Positions 1-5,331 of a stretch of 5,331 nt of DNA are shown piece by piece. A program made the position numbers and the translations under genes. Source of the DNA: Chitinophagaceae bacterium (GTDB lineage: Bacteria; Bacteroidota; Bacteroidia; Chitinophagales; Chitinophagaceae); NCBI GenBank assembly GCA_003456175.1, contig DMPB01000132.1, forward strand, positions 14,285 to 19,615, written 5' to 3'. The notes beneath the pieces are model-generated. The model was not told where the DNA came from and made no database searches. It saw only the letters and a list, made by a program, of their open reading frames with translations. How positions within the stretch are numbered: the stretch's first letter is position 1; each line of letters begins with the position of its first letter.

Positions 1-331
1 GCGGTGTTGCCCCAAATTTAATGATTGGCGATTGGTGTTCGGTATCTATCAATACCCAATGATTTACGCCAATTGGCAGCTCGTTATCTTTCTCGTTAAT
101 GCTGAATTTAAAGCTAATGAGTCGGGAGAATTGACTATTAGCCGGACTTTTGTAATTGGAGCTTAAGTAAGTAGGCGAGTGTGCCATAGCTACATTGCTA
201 CCTTGTACAACTTTGTTACTGTAGATGCTGAAAGCATTGTTTTGATACAGTAATTGGGCATGCACATTACTTGCTATAAAGCAGCAGATAAAAGAGCTTA
301 TAATATTGATTTTCAACGACATAGCTTTCAT
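1..331 (-). CDS. Exported protein of unknown function, N-terminal part only (cut by left edge)
   Basis: Reading leftward from an ATG at 331-329, an open frame of 110 codons runs off the window without a stop, so only the N-terminus is present. The protein starts with a typical Sec signal peptide: MKAMSLK, then a hydrophobic stretch (about residues 8-20, IIS..FICCFIA), then SNVHA-Q, with likely cleavage after Ala25. No lipobox cysteine follows, so a lipoprotein is unlikely. The visible mature part (LLYQNNAFSIYSN..., later RLISFKFSINEKDNELPIG) looks like beta-rich extracellular material. I do not recognise the family and assign no function. A second in-frame ATG at 322-320 (residue 4) is an alternative start that also leaves a usable signal peptide. 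The gene lies downstream of pyk on the same strand, but a terminator at 385-409 separates them, so it probably has its own promoter. The start codon follows an AAGG (340-337) that lies inside an inverted repeat. That this is a real gene is fairly sure; its role is unknown. Confidence 0.75.
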   Translation of the reverse strand, partial: MKAMSLKINIISSFICCFIASNVHAQLLYQNNAFSIYSNKVVQGSNVAMAHSPTYLSSNYKSPANSQFSRLISFKFSINEKDNELPIGVNHWVLIDTEHQSPIIKFGATP

Positions 332-336
332 TTTAA

Positions 337-377
337 CCTTACGGTAAATGTAGTGCAGCGGTTCATTTACCGCAAGG
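337..377 (-). repeat. Inverted repeat made of two copies of the CCTTRCGGTAAAT motif, just upstream of the exported-protein gene
   Basis: The arms are CCTTACGGTAAAT (337-349) and ATTTACCGCAAGG (365-377), separated by 15 bases. In DNA they match at 12 of 13 positions. In RNA made from the minus strand the odd position becomes a G-U wobble, so all 13 pairs can form; plus-strand RNA would have an A-C mismatch there. The 3' arm ends 5 bases before the ATG at 331 and contains the AAGG that could serve as ribosome binding site, so a folded hairpin would hide it. There is no U-run after it, so it is not a normal terminator. It may equally be two inverted copies of a dispersed sequence word. Confidence 0.7.
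345..375 (-). promoter_or_regulatory. Possible Bacteroidota-type promoter for the exported-protein gene
   Basis: On the minus strand, TACATTTA (352-345) matches the Bacteroidota -7 consensus TAnnTTTG at all but the last base, and a TTG (375-373) lies 20 bases upstream, close to the usual -33 spacing. It lies between the pyk terminator and the gene start, where a promoter is needed. If used, the leader would be only a few bases long and the inverted repeat would be mostly untranscribed. Such short motifs arise easily by chance, so this is tentative. Confidence 0.25.
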
Positions 378-384
378 GAGCAAC

Positions 385-409
385 AAAAAAGGCTGCCCGA
401 AAGCAGCCT
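385..409 (-). terminator. Intrinsic terminator downstream of pyk
   Basis: On the minus strand AGGCTGC (409-403) and GCAGCCT (396-390) form a 7-bp, GC-rich stem around a 6-base loop, TTTCGG, followed at once by a run of T (TTTTTT counting the last stem base, 390-385). It starts 19 bases after the pyk stop codon. The plus strand lacks a T-run after the hairpin, so it acts in the leftward direction only. It should end the pfkA-pyk transcript. Confidence 0.88.
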
Positions 410-428
410 GCATATTAATTGTAGTTGA

Positions 429-1919
429 TTATTCTACTCTTGTGATTTTAATTAAGTTAGTTGGCAAATGCAAATGAATAGGGGTACTACCTGTATTCAC
501 AACAACATCACCAGCTTTAATGAATCCACGTTCTTTAAGAATATCAATTTGATCGTACATGATATCATCTAAACTTTCTTCTTCAGCGTAGTAAAATGCA
601 CGAACGCCCCAACTTAAGCTCAACTGATTTACAATATGACGCTCTTTGGTGAAAATATACAAAGGCGACTTTGGACGGTAGCTGCTGAGCATAAAGCCAG
701 TATAGCCACTTTGTGTCATACCGATAATAGCATCGGCATTAAGGTCGTGTGCAATTTTACAAGCGTTATAACATACCGCATCGCTTAAGAAGCTAGGTGA
801 ATGTGGCTGCGGTTTTAAATCTTCTTCGCGGTTGTAACGGTATTCGGTACGCTCTACTTCCATGATGATTTTACGCATGGTTTCAACCACTAAACGAGGG
901 TGCTGACCAGTAGCTGTTTCGCCACTTAGCATTACCGCATCGGCACCTTCCATTACAGCGTTGGCAACGTCGGTAATTTCGCTACGATTAGGTTTTACAC
1001 GATCAATCATACTTTCCATCATTTGCGTAGCCACAATTACTGGCTTCGCACGGTGGATACACTTACGAATTAAGTCGCGTTGAATCGCTGGCACTTTTTC
1101 AACAGGCACTTCAACACCTAAATCGCCACGAGCAACCATTACACCATCGCTTTCAACAATGATATCACGGATATTTTCTAGCGCCTCAGGCATTTCAATT
1201 TTCGCAATGATTTTTGTATTGCTTCCACGTTCGGTAAGCTTATTGCGGAGTATAATGATATCACGAACGTTACGAACAAAGCTCAACGCAACCCAATCAA
1301 CCTTTTGTTCGATGATAAAATCTAAATCGGCTAAGTCTTTTTCGGTTAAGGCTGGTAACGAAATTTTAGTATCAGGTAGGTTGATCCCTTTTTTTGATGA
1401 AATAACACCGCCTAAAGTCACCTGTACTTTCACGTCTTTCTCCTTGGTAATTTGAACCACTTTGGTTTCAATCTTACCATCGTCGATTAAAATGGTATTA
1501 CCAATTTTAACATCGCCGGCTAGGTTAGGGTAACTTACGTAAATTCTTTCTAGCGTGCCAACACACTTTTCGTTGGTGAATGTAAGTACATCGCCAGCGA
1601 CTACAGGCAAAGCGTTGTTTTCTATTTCACCAACACGCAGTTTGGGGCCTTGCAAATCGGCTAGAATGGCAATGTTATAAGGTTCATTACTGTTTATAGC
1701 TCTGATATGTTCAATGATACGAGCTTTATCTTCATGGTTACCATGACTAAAGTTCAATCGGAACACGTTAACGCCTGCTTGTACAAGCTCTAACAATTTT
1801 TCGTAGGTATCGCAAGCTGGGCCAACGGTTGCTACAATTTTGGTACGATGGTTTTTGTGCGACAAGCCTGCCTCACGGTCCATTTGTTTGTGGAGGTACT
1901 TCGAAAGATTTTTGCTCAT
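429..1919 (-). CDS. pyk: Pyruvate kinase
   Basis: Cytoplasmic enzyme of the last glycolytic step: phosphoenolpyruvate + ADP to pyruvate + ATP (EC 2.7.1.40). The 496 residues carry the full set of family landmarks: TKIVATVGPA (26-35), FRLNFSHG (53-60) with substrate-binding Arg54, ADLQGPKLR (87-95), a B-domain lid around 96-190, IIAKIEMPEAL (237-247) with catalytic Lys240 and metal ligand Glu242, MVARGDLGVE (261-270) with metal ligand Asp266, and ATQMMESM (297-304) with Thr298. A C-terminal alpha/beta domain (about 375-496) ends in VNTGSTPIHLHLP, the usual region for effector control. It is longer than E. coli PykF (470) mainly through about 23 residues before TKIVATVGPA. The start at 1919 has no clear ribosome binding site; Met13 is an alternative that gives 484 residues. 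Lys93 stands where potassium-dependent enzymes have Glu (see findings). It lies 67 bp downstream of pfkA on the same strand, probably in one operon, and ends before a terminator at 385-409. Confidence 0.97.
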   Translation of the reverse strand: MSKNLSKYLHKQMDREAGLSHKNHRTKIVATVGPACDTYEKLLELVQAGVNVFRLNFSHGNHEDKARIIEHIRAINSNEPYNIAILADLQGPKLRVGEIENNALPVVAGDVLTFTNEKCVGTLERIYVSYPNLAGDVKIGNTILIDDGKIETKVVQITKEKDVKVQVTLGGVISSKKGINLPDTKISLPALTEKDLADLDFIIEQKVDWVALSFVRNVRDIIILRNKLTERGSNTKIIAKIEMPEALENIRDIIVESDGVMVARGDLGVEVPVEKVPAIQRDLIRKCIHRAKPVIVATQMMESMIDRVKPNRSEITDVANAVMEGADAVMLSGETATGQHPRLVVETMRKIIMEVERTEYRYNREEDLKPQPHSPSFLSDAVCYNACKIAHDLNADAIIGMTQSGYTGFMLSSYRPKSPLYIFTKERHIVNQLSLSWGVRAFYYAEEESLDDIMYDQIDILKERGFIKAGDVVVNTGSTPIHLHLPTNLIKITRVE

Positions 1920-1936
1920 ATGTGCATCAATTTGTT

Positions 1937-1954
1937 ACGCTAGCGATGTAGCGT
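1937..1954 (-). other. Small hairpin in the pfkA-pyk gap
   Basis: ACGCTA (1937-1942) and TAGCGT (1949-1954) form a 6-bp stem with a 6-base loop; the overlapping CGCTAGCG (1938-1945) is a perfect palindrome. It lies 18 bases upstream of the pyk start. No T-run follows on the minus strand, so it is not a terminator. It could be an mRNA processing or stabilising element, or a protein site, or chance. Otherwise the gap 1920-1986 shows no convincing promoter. Confidence 0.35.
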
Positions 1955-1986
1955 GGATTCGGTTGTGGTTTTTGGTATGTAAAGCG

Positions 1987-2976
1987 TTAACTAGCAAGAA
2001 TTTTCACAATACGTAGCCATTCTTGATCAATGGTTTGTGTTTCTTTTACCGCAAGGTCTAAAGGTGTATAATGCATTTGATTATTTACAATGCCCACCAT
2101 AACGTTATGGCGGCCTTGCACTAAACATTCTACAGCAGCGTAACCCATTCTACTAGCGATTAAGCGATCTAAGCAGGTGGGTGCACCGCCTCGCTGAATA
2201 TGCCCCAGAATACATACGCGTGTATCAGCTTCAGGGATGCGTTCCTTAACGGTTTTCGATACGTTTTCTGCACCACCAAATACTTTGTCGCCTTCGGCAA
2301 CAACTACTAAATTAACCAACTTTTTACGCTTACTTTTTTCTGTTAAGTTGGTAATTAAGTCTTCAATACTAGTGCTGCTTTCGGGGATAAGTATGTTTTC
2401 GGCACCGGTAGCAATGCCGCTGTGCAAAGCAATATAGCCAGCATCGCGGCCCATTACTTCTACAATAAAAAGGCGGTCGTGTGCATCGGCAGTATCGCGA
2501 ATTTTATCGATAGCTTCAACAGCAGTATTCACTGCGGTATCAAATCCTATGGTGAAATCGCTCCCGGCGATGTCTTTATCAATAGTTCCGGGTAAGCCAA
2601 TACAAGGAATATCAAATTCGTTAGAAAATTTTTGTGCTCCTTTAAAACTACCATCGCCACCTATCACTACTAAGCCATCAATCCCTCTTTTTTTAAGGTT
2701 TTCATAAGCTTTTTGCCGGCCTTCTGGGGTGAAAAACTCTTTGCAACGGGCTGTTTTAAGTACAGTACCACCACGCTGAATAATATTTGCTACGGAACGG
2801 CTATCCATTTGATGAATATCATCGTCAACCATACCGCTATAACCTCTTACAATGCCAAATACATCCAATCCTTCGTATAAGCTTGTTCTTACCACCGCTC
2901 TGATAGCTGCATTCATGCCCGGACTATCGCCACCTGAGGTAAGTACGCCAATTTTTGTTACTTTCTTCGGTTGCAT
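1987..2976 (-). CDS. pfkA: ATP-dependent 6-phosphofructokinase
   Basis: Cytoplasmic glycolytic enzyme: fructose 6-phosphate + ATP to fructose 1,6-bisphosphate + ADP (EC 2.7.1.11). The 329 residues (E. coli PfkA has 320) align well to the bacterial group: LTSGGDSPGMNAAIR (12-26) at the ATP site, IQRGGT (66-71), VIGGDGS (104-110), LPGTIDKDI (128-136) with catalytic Asp133, VEVMGRDAG (172-180) with sugar-phosphate-binding Arg177, VVAEG (225-229) with Glu228, and LGHIQRGG (257-264). GGDGS rather than GGDD, and Gly130 rather than Lys in the PGTID motif, mark it as ATP-using and not pyrophosphate-using. Arg26, Arg30 and Arg160 match effector-site arginines (21, 25 and 154) of E. coli PfkA, so allosteric control is plausible. 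Odd point: Lys134 replaces the usual Asn next to the catalytic Asp. The start at 2976 has no strong Shine-Dalgarno, which is normal for the phylum. It is followed by pyk after 67 bp and is divergent from the peptidase gene. Confidence 0.97.
   Translation of the reverse strand: MQPKKVTKIGVLTSGGDSPGMNAAIRAVVRTSLYEGLDVFGIVRGYSGMVDDDIHQMDSRSVANIIQRGGTVLKTARCKEFFTPEGRQKAYENLKKRGIDGLVVIGGDGSFKGAQKFSNEFDIPCIGLPGTIDKDIAGSDFTIGFDTAVNTAVEAIDKIRDTADAHDRLFIVEVMGRDAGYIALHSGIATGAENILIPESSTSIEDLITNLTEKSKRKKLVNLVVVAEGDKVFGGAENVSKTVKERIPEADTRVCILGHIQRGGAPTCLDRLIASRMGYAAVECLVQGRHNVMVGIVNNQMHYTPLDLAVKETQTIDQEWLRIVKILAS
2044..2056 (-). repeat. Copy of the CCTTRCGGTAAAT motif inside pfkA
   Basis: On the minus strand the bases read CCTTGCGGTAAAA, one base off the consensus. 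It encodes Leu-Ala-Val-Lys near the variable C-terminus of PfkA (about residues 308-311). Confidence 0.5.
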
Positions 2977-3010
2977 CTCAATTTATGTGTGTGTATTGTT
3001 TTTGAAGTGC

Positions 3011-3043
3011 TAAAGTTAATATTGGTAACGTTACAACGGCCAA
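3011..3043 (-). promoter_or_regulatory. Possible promoter of the pfkA-pyk operon
   Basis: On the minus strand TAACTTTA (3018-3011) fits the Bacteroidota -7 consensus TAnnTTTG except the last base. Candidate -33 TTG triplets lie 15 bases (3036-3034) and 22 bases (3043-3041) upstream, on either side of the usual spacing. Use of this -7 would give a leader of roughly 30 bases before the pfkA ATG; that leader contains a short (GT)n tract at 2986-2994. The position is sensible, the match only moderate. Confidence 0.3.
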
Positions 3044-3046
3044 TAT
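3019..3046. promoter_or_regulatory. Inverted repeat in the pfkA/peptidase divergent region, candidate operator
   Basis: ATATTGG (3019-3025) and CCAATAT (3040-3046) are perfect 7-bp inverted arms 14 bases apart, and the spacer side begins with a perfect palindrome GTAACGTTAC (3025-3034). It directly abuts the candidate pfkA -7 element, a position where a bound dimeric regulator would affect transcription. No regulator gene is in the window, so its identity is unknown. Confidence 0.35.
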
Positions 3047-3050
3047 GTGT

Positions 3051-3066
3051 CAAATGTACGCATTTG
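3051..3066. other. Small perfect hairpin upstream of the peptidase gene
   Basis: CAAATG (3051-3056) and CATTTG (3061-3066) form a 6-bp stem with a TACG tetraloop. It lies about 70 bases before the peptidase start. The rest of 3067-3134 shows no convincing promoter; TACCATTG at 3108-3115 resembles a -7 box but has no good -33 partner. Function unknown. Confidence 0.25.
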
Positions 3067-3134
3067 CCAACAATCACTTTCATGTCAAAGTAACAGCTAG
3101 TTTTTTGTACCATTGTTATGAAAACTTTACCATT

Positions 3135-5255
3135 ATGAACTTGCTTCGCATTATTTCATTTACCGCAAGTGTATTACTTTCTACTAGTATGATAGCGCAA
3201 ATCAACTATCCAGCTACCCGAAGAGAGGTAGTAGCCGACAACTATTTTGGCACCAAAGTACCCGACACGTATCGCTGGCTTGAAGATGATAATGCTGCTG
3301 ATACCAAAGCTTGGGTGATAGACCAAAATAAGGTTACCGATGCTTATTTGGCGGCTATTCCGTACAGAAGTAAAGTAAAGGCTAGACTAGAAACATTATG
3401 GAATTACCCCAAGTATGGTAGTCCGTTTGCCAAAGGCAGCTATTATTATTTTTATAAAAATGATGGGCTTCAAAATCAGAGCATTTTATACCGCCAAAAA
3501 GGTTTAAATGGCACCCCTGAAATTTTTCTTGATCCAAACAAATTGAGTACCGATGGAACGGCAGCTCTAGGAGGCGTTAATTTCAGCAAAACAGGGCGCT
3601 ATGCCGCTTATACAGTAGCACAAAGTGGTAGCGACTGGCAAGAAGGTTACGTAATAGATGCCCTTACGGGTAAAAAATTAGCCGACAAAATATCATATAT
3701 GAAGTTCAGCGGCTTTAGTTGGAAAGGCGATGAAGGTTTTTACTACAGCCGCTATCCAAAGCCCGATGAGGCAAGTAAGCTTAGCAAGCAAAACCAATAT
3801 ATGAAGGTGTACTACCATAAAATTGGCGATACACAAGAAAAAGATATACTTGTTTTTGAAGACAATGCACATCCGCTACGCTACTTTGGTGCTGGCCTTA
3901 CTGAAGATGAACGTTTCTTGATTGTAAGCGTAAGTGAGGGTACCAGCGGGGGCGAATTGTTGTACCGCAACTTGGCCAAAGGCGATAAAAGCTTTAAAAC
4001 ACTCATTAAAGGATTCGCAACCGAACCAGATGTAGTGGATAATATAGGCGATAAACTACTCGTAAAAACCAACGATGGCGCACCAAACTACAAGTTGGTG
4101 TTAATAGATCCTAATAATTCGGCAAGTACCAATTGGGTTACTGTTATACCTGAAAAGAAAGATGTATTACAATCGGTAAGTACGGGCGGTGGATACTTGT
4201 TTGCAAGCTATCTTAAAGATGCAAGCACGAAGGTATATCAATACAAATACGATGGTACTTTGGTACGAGAAATAAGCCTACCAGGTATTGGAACTGCGAG
4301 TGGTTTTAGTGCCGAGAAAAAAGAAACTTCTTTCTTTTACACGTTCACATCATTTAATTATCCACCCACTATTTTCAAATATGATATCGCTAGTGGCAAA
4401 AGCACCATATTTAGAAAAACAGAAGCCAAATTCAACCCAGAAGATTATACTACAGAACAAATTTTTGTAACCTCAAAAGATGGTGCAAAAGTACCTGTAT
4501 TTTTAACCTATAAAAAGGGCATTGTTAAAGATGGTAACATACCCGTAATGCTGTATGGATATGGCGGCTTTAACATTGCCATGACACCAAGCTTTAGTGT
4601 TAGCAACTTATTTTTCATGGAGCAAGGAGGCATATATGCACAAGTATGCCTACGTGGTGGTAGCGAGTATGGCGAAGCTTGGCACCAAGCAGGTATGCTG
4701 CTCAACAAACAAAATGTATTCAACGATTTTATTGCAGCAGCAGAACATTTAATTGCCAATGGTTACACTAACCCAAAACGTATTGCCATTCGAGGTGGCA
4801 GTAACGGCGGATTATTAGTAGGTGCTTGTATGACGCAGCGCCCCGATTTATTTGCAGTTGCTATACCGCAAGTTGGAGTAATGGATATGCTACGCTTTCA
4901 TAAATTCACCGTTGGTTGGGGTTGGGTAGTAGAGTATGGTAGCAGCGAACGCAACGAAGCCGAATTCAAAAATCTATTATCCTATTCGCCGCTACACAAC
5001 ATTAAAGATGAGGTATGCTATCCAGCCACAATGGTAACCACTGCCGACCACGATGATAGGGTAGTACCTGCACATAGTTTTAAATTTGCAGCGCAGCTAC
5101 AGTTTTCACAAAACAAAGCCTGTGGCAAGCCAGCGTTGATTCGAATTGAAAGTAAAGCGGGCCATGGTGCCGGAAAACCAACCAGTAAAGTAATTGAAGA
5201 AGCAGCCGATATTTGGAGCTTTGTGATGTATAATCTTGGTATGGATTTTAAATAA
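3135..5255 (+). CDS. Secreted prolyl oligopeptidase (prolyl endopeptidase, family S9A)
   Basis: Serine peptidase that cuts short peptides after proline (EC 3.4.21.26). With the start at 3135 it has 706 residues, close to porcine POP (710) and the exported enzyme of Elizabethkingia (about 705). Residues 1-21 are a signal peptide (MNLLRIISF...SMIA, cleavage before Gln22), so it acts in the periplasm or outside. The N-terminus (YPATRRE, YRWLEDD) is typical of the family; a seven-bladed propeller fills about 70-430 and gates the active site; the alpha/beta-hydrolase domain follows. The triad is complete: Ser556 in GGSNGG (the family signature D-x3-A-x3-L-x14-G-x-S-x-G-G is satisfied), Asp640 in ADHDDRVVP, and His677 in KAGHGAGKP. 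Tyr476 in YGYGGFN is the likely oxyanion residue, Trp597 the proline-stacking residue, and Arg642 a substrate-binding residue. An in-frame ATG at 3045 would add 30 residues ahead of the signal peptide and is rejected. The gene is divergent from pfkA, appears monocistronic, and ends before the terminator at 5278-5314. Confidence 0.96.
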   Translation: MNLLRIISFTASVLLSTSMIAQINYPATRREVVADNYFGTKVPDTYRWLEDDNAADTKAWVIDQNKVTDAYLAAIPYRSKVKARLETLWNYPKYGSPFAKGSYYYFYKNDGLQNQSILYRQKGLNGTPEIFLDPNKLSTDGTAALGGVNFSKTGRYAAYTVAQSGSDWQEGYVIDALTGKKLADKISYMKFSGFSWKGDEGFYYSRYPKPDEASKLSKQNQYMKVYYHKIGDTQEKDILVFEDNAHPLRYFGAGLTEDERFLIVSVSEGTSGGELLYRNLAKGDKSFKTLIKGFATEPDVVDNIGDKLLVKTNDGAPNYKLVLIDPNNSASTNWVTVIPEKKDVLQSVSTGGGYLFASYLKDASTKVYQYKYDGTLVREISLPGIGTASGFSAEKKETSFFYTFTSFNYPPTIFKYDIASGKSTIFRKTEAKFNPEDYTTEQIFVTSKDGAKVPVFLTYKKGIVKDGNIPVMLYGYGGFNIAMTPSFSVSNLFFMEQGGIYAQVCLRGGSEYGEAWHQAGMLLNKQNVFNDFIAAAEHLIANGYTNPKRIAIRGGSNGGLLVGACMTQRPDLFAVAIPQVGVMDMLRFHKFTVGWGWVVEYGSSERNEAEFKNLLSYSPLHNIKDEVCYPATMVTTADHDDRVVPAHSFKFAAQLQFSQNKACGKPALIRIESKAGHGAGKPTSKVIEEAADIWSFVMYNLGMDFK
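3158..3170 (-). repeat. Copy of the CCTTRCGGTAAAT motif inside the peptidase signal peptide
   Basis: Read on the minus strand the bases are ACTTGCGGTAAAT, one base off the consensus. On the coding strand it encodes Phe-Thr-Ala-Ser of the signal peptide, a segment where sequence is only loosely constrained. Confidence 0.5.
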
Positions 5256-5263
5256 AGTAGGCA

Positions 5264-5276
5264 CCTTACGGTAAAT
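5264..5276 (+). repeat. Copy of the CCTTRCGGTAAAT motif next to the terminator
   Basis: CCTTACGGTAAAT is identical over all 13 bases to the copy at 337-349, almost 5 kb away. It lies 8 bases after the peptidase stop codon and directly abuts the terminator stem. Confidence 0.7.
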
Positions 5277-5277
5277 A

Positions 5278-5314
5278 AAAGAGCGTTATGGAATTGCAAA
5301 CCATAACGCTCTTT
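5278..5314. terminator. Strong bidirectional terminator hairpin after the peptidase gene
   Basis: Bases 5278-5291 (AAAGAGCGTTATGG, with the A-run starting at 5277) pair perfectly with 5301-5314 in a 14-bp stem around a 9-base loop. On the plus strand the stem ends in CTCTTT and continues AAATATATT, a weak U-tract. On the minus strand it ends CTCTTTTATTT, a better U-tract. It can therefore end the peptidase transcript and perhaps also a convergent gene beyond the right edge. Confidence 0.85.
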
Positions 5315-5331
5315 AAATATATTGATGTGGT

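Noticed and set aside
337..377. Inverted repeat as a second pyk terminator
   Set aside because: No T-run follows on either strand, and a better terminator already lies at 385-409.
1159..1455. Open frame opposite pyk (98 codons, plus strand)
   Set aside because: It lies wholly within a highly conserved coding region on the other strand, has no recognisable domain, and is explained as an antisense shadow.
2237..2437. Open frame opposite pfkA (66 codons, plus strand)
   Set aside because: It is antisense to conserved PfkA sequence with no support of its own.
3048..3089. Two TTGACA sequences on the minus strand (at 3048-3053 and 3083-3088) as classic sigma-70 -35 boxes
   Set aside because: The Bacteroidota primary sigma factor uses a different consensus, and neither box has a good downstream element at proper spacing.
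3045..3134. In-frame upstream ATG that would lengthen the prolyl oligopeptidase by 30 residues
   Set aside because: The extension would place 30 unrelated residues before a well-formed signal peptide, and the 706-residue form fits the family length. The stretch also contains the promoter-region repeats.
3662..3675. CCTTACGGGTAAAA in the peptidase gene as a further copy of the dispersed word
   Set aside because: It needs a one-base insertion to match, so it was not counted.
4288..4470. Open frame of 60 codons inside the peptidase gene in another plus-strand frame
   Set aside because: It is an out-of-frame shadow of the S9A peptidase, with low-complexity basic content and no start signal.
4508..4759. 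Open frame opposite the peptidase catalytic domain, and similar ones at 3881-4072 and 5018-5299
   Set aside because: All are antisense to clear coding sequence, lack recognisable protein features, and the last one runs through the terminator hairpin.

Overview
The window looks like chromosomal housekeeping DNA from a member of the Bacteroidota, probably of the Chitinophagia or Sphingobacteriia type. The reasons are moderate GC, start codons without strong Shine-Dalgarno sequences, exported proteins whose signal peptides end in Ala-Gln, and protein variants familiar from that phylum. The assignment is from pattern memory, not a database search.

Layout, left to right. Positions 1-331 (minus strand) hold the first 110 codons of an unidentified exported protein that runs off the left edge. 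Positions 332-428 hold an inverted repeat abutting that gene's start and a clear intrinsic terminator for the gene to its right. Positions 429-1919 (minus) encode pyruvate kinase (pyk), and 1987-2976 (minus) encode ATP-dependent 6-phosphofructokinase (pfkA). The 67-bp gap between them has no terminator, so they probably form a pfkA-pyk operon. Positions 2977-3134 are a divergent intergenic region with several inverted repeats. Positions 3135-5255 (plus) encode a secreted prolyl oligopeptidase with a complete catalytic triad. The window ends with a strong bidirectional terminator hairpin at 5278-5314.

PfkA and Pyk catalyse two of the classic controlled, irreversible steps of glycolysis, so a shared transcript would tie upper and lower glycolytic capacity together. 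The prolyl oligopeptidase is divergently transcribed and has no obvious metabolic link to them; it would act on proline-containing peptides outside the cytoplasm.

No mobile element, CRISPR array, RNA gene or defence system is visible, and I see no new multi-gene system. The most interesting non-genic signal is a short motif, consensus CCTTRCGGTAAAT. It recurs in both intergenic ends of the window, as an inverted pair in one of them and next to the terminator hairpin in the other, and also inside pfkA and the peptidase gene. This distribution resembles that of DNA-uptake-type or other genome-wide signature words. Secondary observations are residues predicting a potassium-independent pyruvate kinase, a Lys in place of the usual Asn beside the PFK catalytic Asp, and tiny upstream reading frames that end on the start codons of three of the four genes.
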